Source: Chloroflexota bacterium (GTDB lineage: Bacteria > Chloroflexota > Anaerolineae > Promineifilales > Promineifilaceae). Taken from it: 64,000 bases of DNA. Position 1 is the stretch's first letter. Each line of letters opens with the position of its first letter. The translations under genes were made by a program, and so were the position numbers. The DNA lies in assembly GCA_014584575.1 (NCBI GenBank), contig JACTMP010000083.1, forward strand, positions 1 through 64,000. Reading direction: 5' to 3'. The notes below the pieces were generated by a model. It was given only the letters and a program-made list of their open reading frames with translations, did not search any database and was not told where the DNA came from. Shown here in pieces: positions 7,834-16,739 of the stretch.

Positions 7834-8406
7834 ATGGAAAAACGATTCACACATTGGGTATCACCCAAATTGGAAGCACGGCCAAACCCGGCCAAAGGGT
7901 TATGGGGCCTTTACGCCAACACCTTTATCCCCAAAGGGGAACTGGTAATTTGTTGGGGCGGCGATGTGGTCACGGGGGCGCAGTTAGCCCGGCTTTCTGA
8001 ACGTGAACAAGAACACAGCATCCAGATTGAAGATGACCTGTATCAGGTGCCGGTGCGCGAGCAAGAACCGGGTGATTATGTCAACCATTCGTGCGAGCCA
8101 AACGCCGGCCTCAGCAGTTCTATAACCCTGGTGACACTGCGCGACCTCTGGCCCGGTGAAGAAATGTGCTTCGATTATGCCATGAGTGATAGCACCCCGT
8201 ATTGTGAATTTACCTGTGGTTGTGGCGCGCCTTCCTGCCGGGGACAGATCACCGGCAATGACTGGCTGCTGCCCGAATTGCAGGCGCGTTATGATGGCTA
8301 CTTCTCCCCCTACTTGCAGCGGCGCATTGACCGGATGCGTCTGGAGCGCATGAGCCAGATGGCTGAAGTAGATGTGGATGTGCGGCACACGGCCGTGCGA
8401 CGCTGA
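7834..8406 (+). CDS. SET-domain protein (lysine methyltransferase-like), copy 2
   Basis: A 190-aa paralogue of the preceding gene with the same order of motifs: KGLWGLYA, YVNHSCEPN, GEEMCFDYA and post-SET CGCGAPSC. Both end in a shared C-terminal motif (FSPYLQRRIDR) found outside the catalytic core, which may be a docking segment. AAGGAG is 8 nt before the chosen ATG. Keeping two intact copies suggests distinct substrates. Function beyond SAM-dependent lysine methylation is unknown. Confidence 0.9.
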   Translation: MEKRFTHWVSPKLEARPNPAKGLWGLYANTFIPKGELVICWGGDVVTGAQLARLSEREQEHSIQIEDDLYQVPVREQEPGDYVNHSCEPNAGLSSSITLVTLRDLWPGEEMCFDYAMSDSTPYCEFTCGCGAPSCRGQITGNDWLLPELQARYDGYFSPYLQRRIDRMRLERMSQMAEVDVDVRHTAVRR

Positions 8407-8708
8407 TCACACCTGATATTTTTCCCCTTCATGGAGACTGAGAGCATTCAATCTCTCAGTCTCCCAATCTACTAATCTCCTAATCTCTTCATCTCTGCAT
8501 TTTCACAGGCAGCAATGTTCCCTACCTGCCCGCCATTTTTGATCATACAATCGTTTTGATCCCCAATCTGGCATAAAATAGGTGATATAAGTAATGGCGA
8601 GCGTTTCCATTAACCAATGTCTGTCTTTATCGTTGAACTTAGCCTGAGTGGTTTGCACCACGGGCACAAAGATAGAGGCTAAAGAAACGGGCAAAGGGAA
8701 AACGTGTC
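8407..8708. other. Intergenic region with AATCTC-type repeat
   Basis: A 302-bp gap. Bases 8441-8495 are a run of AATCTC/TCTCCC words related to the repeat family at 11298, 20559 and 27937. The remainder shows no gene or clear promoter. Confidence 0.6.
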
Positions 8709-11261
8709 ATGCAGCACAAGAACGAGGATGATCGTCAATTGAGTCCCGCACGACTAACCATTGGCCTCTTCATTGAGAGTACCTCTGACTTGGGGCAGGG
8801 GTATCATCCGGGCGTATTAGCCGGCGTGCAAACGGCCGTTGCTGCCCAAGATGCCAACTTGCTTTGTTTCGTTGGCAGCTCCTTAAATGGTGTGCCGGGT
8901 GTACCATTTGATGACCAGCACAACATCCTCTACCAAATTGCTTCTGCCGATAACCTGGATGGCCTGCTCATCATCAGCGCCATCGGTAACTTTGTCTTTG
9001 AAGAAGAACTGCAACACCTATACGCTCGCTATCATCCGCTACCAACTGTCAGCATCGGCGCCCCTATCGAAGGAACGTTGAATATCAACGTGGACCAGCG
9101 CCAGGGATTTGCTGACCTCCTGGTTCATCTGATTGAGGTGCACCAATACCGGCGGCTTGCCTTTATTGCCGGGCCAGAAGAAAGCCAGGATGCGCAAATC
9201 CGGTATCAAGTCTATCAGGATGTGTTGCGCCAGTACGATATTCCTTTTGATCCGGCATTAGTGTCGCCAGGCCATTTCAGGTTTTCTTCAGGGGAGGAAG
9301 CTGCTCGGCTGCTAATGGATGAGCGCCAGGTGGATTTTGAGGTGGTGGTGGCAGCCAATGACCATATGGCGATTGGGGCAATGGAGGAGTTGCAGGCCAG
9401 AGGGGTTGTGGTGCCGTATGATGTTGCCGTCGTTGGTTTTGATGATATTAAACAAACCAGGCTAGTTGTGCCGCCGTTGACCACCGTGCGCCAGCCATTG
9501 CACGGGTTGGGGGAAGCAGCGGCGCAAATGCTTTTGGCGTGGTTGGCGGGCAAGACCAGACCAGAACCGATGTTACTCCCCGCTGAGATGGTGGTGCGCC
9601 GCTCATGTGGGTGTTTTAAAGCGTCGGAGCCGCCGGTAAACCCCCTGCCAATCCGCGAACCGGGCGAATCGTGGACACAATTTTTGCTCACCCGGCAAGC
9701 GGCTGTTGTGTCTGATCTGGTTCATGCTATTGACTTTTCTGCCCTGAAAGGGCGCGAAGGGGCGGCGCAGCTATTGGCCAGCCTGTCTGATGAAGTGGTG
9801 AAAGGGGGAGACGGCCGTTTCCTGCCCTTGATTGACCGTTTTCTGCAAATGACAATGAGGGCCGGTGGGGATATTACGTCGTGGCAGGATTTGGTCGCGG
9901 TACTCCGTCGCCATCTCTTGCCAGGCATGACACCTGATGATGGCTTATGGCGCATAGAGTCCCTTTTACACGAAACCCAACTATTTATCGCCAGGGAGCT
10001 AAGGACAGCCGATGCCCAACACTCCTTACAAATAGAGCGCCAGAATTGGTTGTTGCACGATATTGGACAATCGTTACTCACCATGTTTGACCTGGAAGGT
10101 TTAATGGACACGATTGCCACTCGTCTGCCCCAACTGGGTATACCAGGGTGTTATCTTGTTTTGTATGACGACACACGGCCGTATGCCCATCCCCAAGCCC
10201 TGCCTGAATGGTCCCGCCTCATGCTCGCCTACAACCAGAACGGCCGTCTCCCTTTGCCACCGGAAGGACAGCCATTCCTGACCAGGGAGCTACTACCCGC
10301 AGGCATTTTACTGGCAGACAAAGGTTGCACCATAATCATTGAGCCGCTCTATTTTCGGGAGGAGCAGCTCGGTTTTGTGATGATGGAGAGCGGGCCAAAA
10401 AAAGGTAACGTCTATGAATTGTTACGGCGGCAACTGTCCAGCGCCGTCAAGGGCGCCCTTCTTTTGCAAGCCCACCGGCAGGCGGAAACAGCCCTGCGCC
10501 GCCATCGAGATCATCTGGACGAATTGGTGCAGGAACGAACGGCCGAACTGGAGCGCAGCAACCGGGAGTTGCAGGAATTTGCCTACGTCGCCTCCCATGA
10601 TTTGCAGGAACCGCTGCGCAAAATTCAAACGTTTGGCGACCGGCTGCAAGAAAAGTATGACCCACTTTTAGATGAAAGGGGCAGAGATTATCTGGCGCGG
10701 ATGCAGAGTGCGGCCGTGCGTATGCAGACCTTGATTGTTGACTTGCTGGCATTTTCCAGAGTCCGCACACACGGCCAACCATTCAACAAAGTGGATTTGT
10801 CTCAAATCATCCTGCAAATTCTGCAAGATTTGGAAATCACCATCGCGGAAACGCAGGCAGAGATTACGGTGGCTGAGTTACCGGAAATTGAGGCTGATGC
10901 GATGCAAATGAAGCAGCTTTTCCAAAACCTGGTGAGTAATGCGATGAAGTTTCACCGCCCGGGCATTCCCCCGAAAATCCACATTCACGGCCGTATACAA
11001 GATGCCTGGTGCCAGATTACCGTCAGTGATAACGCTATCGGCTTTGACGAGAGACACAGCGAGCGTATCTTTCTGGTGTTTGAACGGCTGCACGGTCGTG
11101 ACGCCTATCCTGGCACCGGCATTGGGCTGGCTATCTGCCGCCGCATTGTTGAGCGCCACGGTGGGCACATTTACGCCCAAAGCGAACCCGGCGTCGGCAG
11201 CACATTCACCGTGGAGTTACCGCTCAGTCAGCCAATCCCCCCGGTAGATCCAGGGAACTAA
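8709..11261 (+). CDS. LacI-fold sensor fused to histidine kinase
   Basis: An 850-aa protein without membrane helices. Residues 15-305 match the sugar-binding, periplasmic-binding-protein-like core of LacI regulators (SIGAPIEG, VVAANDHMAIGAMEEL, VAVVGFDDI) but without the DNA-binding HTH. A GAF-like middle and a coiled coil (HRDHLDELVQERTAELERSN) lead to HisKA with H630 in YVASHDLQEPLRK. The HATPase domain has its N box at about 740 (NLVSNAMKF) and a G2 box GTGIGLAI near 801. The G1 box reads DNAIGFD instead of DNGIGFD, an unusual Gly-to-Ala change. It probably senses a cytosolic sugar or metabolite. No response regulator is adjacent. Confidence 0.88.
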   Translation: MQHKNEDDRQLSPARLTIGLFIESTSDLGQGYHPGVLAGVQTAVAAQDANLLCFVGSSLNGVPGVPFDDQHNILYQIASADNLDGLLIISAIGNFVFEEELQHLYARYHPLPTVSIGAPIEGTLNINVDQRQGFADLLVHLIEVHQYRRLAFIAGPEESQDAQIRYQVYQDVLRQYDIPFDPALVSPGHFRFSSGEEAARLLMDERQVDFEVVVAANDHMAIGAMEELQARGVVVPYDVAVVGFDDIKQTRLVVPPLTTVRQPLHGLGEAAAQMLLAWLAGKTRPEPMLLPAEMVVRRSCGCFKASEPPVNPLPIREPGESWTQFLLTRQAAVVSDLVHAIDFSALKGREGAAQLLASLSDEVVKGGDGRFLPLIDRFLQMTMRAGGDITSWQDLVAVLRRHLLPGMTPDDGLWRIESLLHETQLFIARELRTADAQHSLQIERQNWLLHDIGQSLLTMFDLEGLMDTIATRLPQLGIPGCYLVLYDDTRPYAHPQALPEWSRLMLAYNQNGRLPLPPEGQPFLTRELLPAGILLADKGCTIIIEPLYFREEQLGFVMMESGPKKGNVYELLRRQLSSAVKGALLLQAHRQAETALRRHRDHLDELVQERTAELERSNRELQEFAYVASHDLQEPLRKIQTFGDRLQEKYDPLLDERGRDYLARMQSAAVRMQTLIVDLLAFSRVRTHGQPFNKVDLSQIILQILQDLEITIAETQAEITVAELPEIEADAMQMKQLFQNLVSNAMKFHRPGIPPKIHIHGRIQDAWCQITVSDNAIGFDERHSERIFLVFERLHGRDAYPGTGIGLAICRRIVERHGGHIYAQSEPGVGSTFTVELPLSQPIPPVDPGN

Positions 11262-11297
11262 GGAGCGAGAATTAAATAACTTGCAGAACTGAGATTA

Positions 11298-11349
11298 GCG
11301 ATTGGAGATTAGAGATTGGGGATTGAACCAATCTCTAATCTCCAATCGC
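11298..11349. repeat. Inverted repeat of GATTGGAGATTAGAG words
   Basis: Perfect 22-nt arms (GCGATTGGAGATTAGAGATT..) with an 8-nt loop, located between the kinase and flavin reductase genes. Same word family as 20559-20622, 27937-27982 and 30444-30470. A half copy of the 34-nt palindrome family follows at 11394-11408. Confidence 0.8.
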
Positions 11350-11426
11350 TTGTAGGTTATAGAGCTGGTGGTGAAGCAAATTCCTCTGGCAAAAACCTGG
11401 CAGGTCTGAATAGTAAAAAGGACATT

Positions 11427-12017
11427 ATGAGACACATCATGAAGTTAAAAGGGAAACTCGGCCGCCTTTTCTCACCCACACCGGCCGTCAGGCAAACGGG
11501 ACGGCCGCCCACCTCTTTTATTCGGGTCGCTTACCATACGCCGCGCCAGGTGGTGCTGATGACCGCCCGCCACGATGGCCTGGAAAACGTCTGGCCTATT
11601 GATTGGCATGTGCCCCTCTCGCTGGAGCCGGAACTGTATGGCGTCTCGCTGACAAGCGATAGTTTTGGCGCCAATCTGGTGCGCGCTTCCGGCTGTTTTG
11701 TGGTCAATTTTGTGCCCGCATCTTGGGAAGAGATCATCCTGTTTTGTGGCAGTAAATCGGGCAAAGTTGTAGATAAATTTGCGGAGACGGGCTTGCAGCG
11801 AGAGCCAGCAACGGCCGTAAATGTATCTCGCCTGAAAGATGCTCTGGGGTATCTGGAATGTGAGGTGGTGCAGGTGATGGAAGTCGGCGACCACACCTTG
11901 TTTGTGGGCGCGGTGCGCCATGCAGCCCAAAAGGGAGACGCCGCCCGGTTGCATCATGTAGACGGCCGTCTGGTAGATGTCACCGGGGATTTTGGCGATG
12001 TCACCGTCTCCGGCTGA
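11427..12017 (+). CDS. Flavin reductase-like domain protein
   Basis: A 196-aa protein of the flavin reductase/FMN-binding split-barrel type. The pattern SFIRVAYHTPRQVVLMTARH at the N-terminus, then LTSDSFGANLVRASGCFVVN and SGKVVDKFAETGL, matches the region where the family holds FMN. It would either reduce FMN with NAD(P)H or use bound FMN directly. The ATG chosen has AAAAAGGA upstream; longer reading frames run back into an intergenic repeat and are rejected. Its 3' end overlaps the methyltransferase gene by about 20 nt, so the two are probably co-translated. Confidence 0.8.
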   Translation: MRHIMKLKGKLGRLFSPTPAVRQTGRPPTSFIRVAYHTPRQVVLMTARHDGLENVWPIDWHVPLSLEPELYGVSLTSDSFGANLVRASGCFVVNFVPASWEEIILFCGSKSGKVVDKFAETGLQREPATAVNVSRLKDALGYLECEVVQVMEVGDHTLFVGAVRHAAQKGDAARLHHVDGRLVDVTGDFGDVTVSG

Positions 12018-12738
12018 CGCCTATGATAGCCTCGCCCCTACCTATGACGCCCTTTTGCAAGAAGGGCAGTGGATGCGGGCGCGGTTGTGGCAGCGTTATG
12101 GGGCGCTTTTTCAGCCGGGGCAGCATCTCCTGGAGTTGGGGTGCGGCACCGGCCTGGATACCGTTTTTCTGGCGCGGCAGGGGATGCGGGTAACGGCCGT
12201 TGATATTTCTCCTGGTATGTTGGTCCAACTGCAACAAAAGGTGAACGCTCTATCCCTGGCAGAGCGCATTACGGCCGGCCATCTGGACTTAAACAGCGGT
12301 GCGGATTGGCCGGAGGGCATGTTTGACGGCATGGTATCGGCCTTTGCGGTGCTGAACACTGTGGCTAATCTGGCGGCGACGGCAGAACTGGCCGCTGCCC
12401 GGCTGCGACCGGGCAGCAGCGTGATCGTCCATATGCTCAATGCCCACAGCCTGGGGGAGTGGGCCGCATTGGCGCGACGCGGACAATGGCAGCATCTGGG
12501 GCAACTGCGCCATCAATGCGGGCGGGTGATACGGCTGGCAGATGAAGCGGTTCACCATCACCTCTATACCGCCGAGAGCGCCTATGCCCAATTTGCCTCC
12601 TGGTTTAACCTGGAACGGGCGTATGGGCTGGAAATTTTGCCGGGGTGGCTGCGACGATGGGAAAGGGGGGTGTCAGGGCGACGGCCGTTCGTCCATTGGG
12701 GGCGCTTCTTCGTGCTGGAAATGCGGAAACGCGCGTGA
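11998..12738 (+). CDS. Class I SAM-dependent methyltransferase
   Basis: A 246-aa methyltransferase. The SAM-binding motif I is LLELGCGTGLDT near residue 50, followed by VTAVDISPGML. It starts with the DAYDSLAPTYD pattern typical of ubiquinone/lipid-type methyltransferases. A paralogue is at 20626-21471. An alternative ATG 21 nt upstream is possible, but the N-terminal pattern favours this one. Its 3' end overlaps the convergent flippase gene by 66 bp, coding on both strands. The substrate is unknown; neighbouring flippase and glycosyltransferase suggest a lipid or glycan. Confidence 0.85.
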   Translation: MSPSPADAYDSLAPTYDALLQEGQWMRARLWQRYGALFQPGQHLLELGCGTGLDTVFLARQGMRVTAVDISPGMLVQLQQKVNALSLAERITAGHLDLNSGADWPEGMFDGMVSAFAVLNTVANLAATAELAAARLRPGSSVIVHMLNAHSLGEWAALARRGQWQHLGQLRHQCGRVIRLADEAVHHHLYTAESAYAQFASWFNLERAYGLEILPGWLRRWERGVSGRRPFVHWGRFFVLEMRKRA

Positions 12739-14025
12739 ACTGCCTTTTAAGATCAACAGCAAAAGGAGAAAACCGGCCACACGGCCGCAGCCTTTGGCGG
12801 CAATGGCGCCTACCGGCCCGTAAGCGGGAATCCACCAGACGGCCAGGAGACCAAACACAACCAGTTGCACTCCATCGGCTAACGCCAACCAGCGCGGCTG
12901 GTCGAGCGGGAAAAACAAAACAACGACGGGCAATACCAAAAAGTCGAAAAGTACCAGCAGGTAAAGCAGTTGAAACAGGGGTACGGCCGTGCTATATGCC
13001 ACCCCATAAAACAGACGGATAAACGGGCCAATGAGCCACAACACAGGCAGAGACAGTAAAACAATGATCCCATTACGGCGCAAGCCGGCCACCACAAATC
13101 GCCGCCTTTCGCCAGGGCTGCGCAAGGCTACGGCCGCCGGAACCAGCACGGTGTATTGGCTGTGGGTGATGATTTCAAATTTGGCAGCCAGATTCAGGGC
13201 CAGGGCATAGATGCCGACGGTGGCTGATGTGAACCAATGATTGAGCATCAATACGTCGAGCTGCCGGGCCAGCACCGTCAAAATGCCGGACAGGGCAATC
13301 CAGCGCCCAAAACGGAGTAATTGTCGGCTCTCCATTTTCCAGGTGGTGAAAGACGGCCGTTTGCCATCAAAAGGTGGCGGTAATAGAAAATACCCCACTC
13401 CGGCGGCGACCAGGGCGGTGCCAATGCCTAAGATGAGCAGGGCGGTGGATAAGTTTAGCTGCCCTGTAAAAGCCAGGATGACCGCCCACACGGCCGTTAA
13501 CGCCGCGTTGGTCACTATCACGGCATTGATTTGGTGAAACCGCCTGACTGCGCGCAACACGGCCACTACCGTGCTGCTGAGGAGGGTGGCCATCACCCCG
13601 ATCACCGTCAGGCGCATCCACAAGAGATTGTCTGGGGTAGCCGCGCCCAGGATCAATTGCGCCAACGACGGCGCTAACAGCCAGCCTATGACCACAAACA
13701 GAGCCACAATCAACCAACGCAGCCAAAAAAATACCCGAACCCGTTGTTGCACCAGGTCTGTTTGAACGACCGTCCTGTTTTCTTCCCACACCGACCCTAC
13801 CCGCTGCACAACGGCCGTCGCCAGACCCAAATCCAGGACAACCTGCGTGATACCGCTGACGGCGGCTAATACGCCATAAACGCCAAAATCACGTACCCCC
13901 AGCGCCCGCGCAATGAGCACACTGGAAACCAACCCCAGGGCCAGACGCAGCATTTGCCCAGAGACAACAACAAACCAGCCACGTGTGATATGATCGCTGA
14001 CCTGGGTAAACAATTTCGGAGACAT
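12673..14025 (-). CDS. Wzx-like polysaccharide flippase
   Basis: A 450-aa integral membrane protein with about 12-14 hydrophobic helices, of the oligosaccharide flippase/MATE-like superfamily. The typical start is seen (SGQMLRLALGLVSSVLIARA followed by LGVRDFGVYGVL). It would flip lipid-linked glycans across the cytoplasmic membrane. The chosen ATG (MSPKLF) is 16 bp from the start codon of the divergent GT87 gene. The longer frame has an atypical basic N-terminus running back through that gene. No clear ribosome site is seen. Confidence 0.85.
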   Translation of the reverse strand: MSPKLFTQVSDHITRGWFVVVSGQMLRLALGLVSSVLIARALGVRDFGVYGVLAAVSGITQVVLDLGLATAVVQRVGSVWEENRTVVQTDLVQQRVRVFFWLRWLIVALFVVIGWLLAPSLAQLILGAATPDNLLWMRLTVIGVMATLLSSTVVAVLRAVRRFHQINAVIVTNAALTAVWAVILAFTGQLNLSTALLILGIGTALVAAGVGYFLLPPPFDGKRPSFTTWKMESRQLLRFGRWIALSGILTVLARQLDVLMLNHWFTSATVGIYALALNLAAKFEIITHSQYTVLVPAAVALRSPGERRRFVVAGLRRNGIIVLLSLPVLWLIGPFIRLFYGVAYSTAVPLFQLLYLLVLFDFLVLPVVVLFFPLDQPRWLALADGVQLVVFGLLAVWWIPAYGPVGAIAAKGCGRVAGFLLLLLILKGSSRAFPHFQHEEAPPMDERPSP

Positions 14026-14041
14026 AAAAAACAACTGTACC

Positions 14042-15313
14042 ATGCCCACAATACGCCAGCCAACGCCCCTGAAATATGCGGTTATATTGATATTCACGGC
14101 CGTTATTCTCTTTTTAGCGGTCCGGTTAATCTGGTACAGTCTGGAATCGGTCACTCGACCTGCGCCTGGATTTGTGGCGGCTTATGCCGCTTCCCGGCTG
14201 CTGCTTGAAGGGGAATCGGTCAGTCGTTTTTATGATGATGACTGGTTTGCGGCTCAAGTTAGCCGTTTTGAGCCTGCCATTTACGATATTTATGTCAATC
14301 CGCCGACGGCCGCTCTGCTAATGCTCCCCTTTGCGCCGATGCCATATGCCCTGGCGCGTGCTGTCTGGACGGCCGTGAACATCATCGGCTTAGTCATCAT
14401 GTTTTTTTGGCTGGTGCGGCAGCTCCGTTTTACCGGGGTATGGGTGCCACTGCTGGCCCTCCTGGTTTTATGTTACCAACCAATCTACGCCAATATCGCC
14501 TATGGGCAGCTCTATCTCTTTTTGCTAGCCCTGTCACTGCTGGCCTGGCATGGCTACCGCCAGCAGCAGGATGGTTTGACCGGTGTGGTTTTGGGCCTGA
14601 TGGCGTGTTTCAAGCTGGCGGGGCTTTTTTTGTGGTTATTGTTGCTGGCGCAAAAACGGTGGCGGGCCATCGCCTGGGGCATTGCCACCGGCGTTGGTCT
14701 GGTACTTCTCACGCTGCCCTGGCTGGGTATTGCCGCCTGGGAAAGGCATATGGTCGTGGTGATGACGCTCAACAGCCAGCCGGAGCGCCTGGTCACAGCC
14801 TACCAAACCTGGCTAAGTTTTACAGGTCATTTTTTCGTCTGGGAGGCGCGTTGGAATCCGGCCCCCTTATTTAACCAACCGGCGCTGTGGGGGCTGCTCA
14901 ACTGGTTCGGCATGGCGCTGTTCTTGGCGTTAAGCACGGCCGTTGCCTATCGCACGAGACCCGTTACAACGTCCGCGCCGGTCAGTGTATCCACCGCTGA
15001 TTTGTTATTTGCCGCTTTCACCATTTTGGGTGTTGTGTTAGGCCCGTTGTCTCTGGATTATCATTTCCCGTTGCTGCTGTTACCTGTTTTTATCCTGGTA
15101 GCCTGGCTGCGCGCCGAGGGATCGCCGGCCCGCTGGCTATTGCTTTCTCTAGGTATAGTCCTGATTGCCGCCGACTTGCCATACCGTTCGCCGCGTCTGG
15201 CAGAGGGAATCTGGGCTATCCTGGCGTACCCCAAGCTGTATGGCAGTCTGCTGTTATGGGGCCTGGCTATCACAGGCGCCATGCGCAGTGCCAACCTGTC
15301 ACGGCGCACCTGA
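14042..15313 (+). CDS. GT87/DUF2029-type membrane glycosyltransferase
   Basis: A 423-aa polytopic membrane protein of the DUF2029 family (GT-C fold), whose known members are polyprenyl-phosphate mannosyltransferases in actinobacteria. After the first membrane helix it carries the periplasmic acidic loop and YVNPPTAALLMLPFA, the family's Y-x-PP landmark. Ten or so further helices follow. It would transfer a sugar from a polyprenyl phosphate to a glycan or lipid outside the membrane. It is divergent from the flippase, consistent with a shared envelope glycan job. No ribosome site is visible, so a leaderless transcript or later start remains possible. Confidence 0.8.
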   Translation: MPTIRQPTPLKYAVILIFTAVILFLAVRLIWYSLESVTRPAPGFVAAYAASRLLLEGESVSRFYDDDWFAAQVSRFEPAIYDIYVNPPTAALLMLPFAPMPYALARAVWTAVNIIGLVIMFFWLVRQLRFTGVWVPLLALLVLCYQPIYANIAYGQLYLFLLALSLLAWHGYRQQQDGLTGVVLGLMACFKLAGLFLWLLLLAQKRWRAIAWGIATGVGLVLLTLPWLGIAAWERHMVVVMTLNSQPERLVTAYQTWLSFTGHFFVWEARWNPAPLFNQPALWGLLNWFGMALFLALSTAVAYRTRPVTTSAPVSVSTADLLFAAFTILGVVLGPLSLDYHFPLLLLPVFILVAWLRAEGSPARWLLLSLGIVLIAADLPYRSPRLAEGIWAILAYPKLYGSLLLWGLAITGAMRSANLSRRT

Positions 15314-15650
15314 CCGGTCTTGAATTATTTCATCTGGTGGCAAGTGGCCCTGGCAACAATCACCTGCAACTTGCACCTTGCAAGTTGCCACCAAAAAAGC
15401 AAAATCAGTAGATCGCAATGGGAGGAGTGGGCATCCTCAGATGCCCACCGGTTCGCATCTGAGGATGCCCACTCCGCTTCGATCTACTGAAAATGTCAGT
15501 TTATGGCCTCTCGGCAAATAATTTGCCCATACAGGAGTAAAGTACGTTTGGCGCAAGGCAAATGCTGCTTTATACTGTGCTGCAAATAAAAACTTGGCCT
15601 ACACGCTGCAACTTATTGAAGATTTTGATTCTTCACCCAAGGGTAAAAAT
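15314..15650. other. Intergenic region with two repeat types
   Basis: A 337-bp gap. Bases 15331-15396 are a GGCAAGT/GCAACTTGC word repeat (relatives at 41670, 50186, 55561 and 60418). Bases 15406-15489 hold nested inverted repeats: outer CAGTAGATCG/CGATCTACTG and inner 21-nt perfect arms at 15424-15444 and 15455-15475. The last 100 bp before the next gene show no repeat. A TTG-started extension of the downstream gene to 15594 is possible. Confidence 0.7.
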
Positions 15651-16199
15651 ATGAAACATGATTTTAAGTGTAATCCAGAAATGGAAATTATAGGGCAAAC
15701 TCTGTTGGCTTATCTTGATAATGTACAGATTGAGATTATTGAGCCAATCTTTAGAAAACATGGCATGGACAACCCTGACCCGGAAAAGTGGTATCCCTTA
15801 CAACCGGTTCTCGATTTGTTGAAAGAACTGCAAGAAGGCCAGGGGGCCACCGCGAATCTGGTAGCCATTGGCGTAAAATTGGCGGAATATGGCTTAGAAC
15901 CCGAAGATATTATTGCTGCCCCGTTACCGGTGGTCCTTGAACATTGGAATGACCACATGCACTTGAGTTTTCGCAACGGGAATCCTGGCGAAATCATTAC
16001 CGAAAAGGTGCATGACAAGTTTTATAAAGTCACGCAGAAAAACATATTTCCTGACAGTTTATGTTATGGACTGGCCTATGGCTTTGCCCGCAGCCGATTG
16101 CCGTTAGGCACGAATTTCAAGGTCTGGTACGAAGACTACAATAACCGCATAGATAATGGCGGCGGCGACAAGACGGTTATCTGTGTTGAGTGGGAATAG
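15651..16199 (+). CDS. Uncharacterised 182-aa protein
   Basis: A soluble protein beginning MKHDFKCNPEMEIIGQ, with AAGGG before the ATG. Notable patterns are PDPEKWYPLQPVLDLLKEL, VLEHWNDHMHLSFRNG and a C-terminus ending KTVICVEWE. The layout (helical N-terminal half, beta-rich C-terminal half ending in a Cys-containing strand) loosely recalls V4R or heme-NO-binding-like small-molecule domains. I cannot support a specific family. Base composition is more AT-rich than the neighbours and it lacks the ACGGCCGT octamer, suggesting an accessory origin. Function unknown. Confidence 0.6.
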   Translation: MKHDFKCNPEMEIIGQTLLAYLDNVQIEIIEPIFRKHGMDNPDPEKWYPLQPVLDLLKELQEGQGATANLVAIGVKLAEYGLEPEDIIAAPLPVVLEHWNDHMHLSFRNGNPGEIITEKVHDKFYKVTQKNIFPDSLCYGLAYGFARSRLPLGTNFKVWYEDYNNRIDNGGGDKTVICVEWE

Positions 16200-16343
16200 A
16201 GATTCGTCAGCTACAAGTCTGCTCGATTAGAGTTGTTGTCGTTTTGTCATCAGGTGCGTCAATCATAGGCGGGGGACGGCCGTGACTGTTGGTGAGGGGG
16301 TGAGTAGGTGTGGCCTGGCAGGCAATTGCTACCTCTAGCTCGT

Positions 16344-16739
16344 TTAGGGACTTTCTATCAATGGATACAAACTCAACCCTGGTACATTGGTAAAATCTTT
16401 TTGGTTGAGGGTAACGAGGGCGAGATTGTGCTGCACGGCCGTTGCGGCAATGATCGCATCAGGAATGCTCAACAATTTATCCTGATGGCGCATGAGGCGC
16501 ACTAACTCCCCTGAGCGATCCGCAATCGTCGCATCCAGATTGTAAGTCAAAAAGCGAGACAACAACTTCTGTGTTGTATAGCGTTCGTCTTCATGCATTC
16601 CCGCATGAACTTCCAGGCGTGTGACAACGGAAACAGCCAATCGCTCTGTATGCCCCAGTTGTCGCAGCAGGTTCACTACGCGCCTGTTTCCACGCAAATG
16701 GCGCAGCACAATGCCCGTATCCAACAAATACTTACCCAT
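16344..16739 (-). CDS. vapC: PIN-domain toxin, VapC family
   Basis: A 131-aa PIN-domain ribonuclease. The four expected acidic residues are present: D7 (LLDTGIV), E43 (RLEVH), D94 (IPDAIIAAT) and D115 (NQKDF). VapC toxins cleave tRNA or rRNA using Mg2+ at these residues. The start overlaps the antitoxin stop (ATGATGGGTAA); the second of two adjacent ATGs is chosen because it has the better spacing to GGGAG. The overlap couples toxin to antitoxin translation. Confidence 0.9.
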   Translation of the reverse strand: MGKYLLDTGIVLRHLRGNRRVVNLLRQLGHTERLAVSVVTRLEVHAGMHEDERYTTQKLLSRFLTYNLDATIADRSGELVRLMRHQDKLLSIPDAIIAATAVQHNLALVTLNQKDFTNVPGLSLYPLIESP

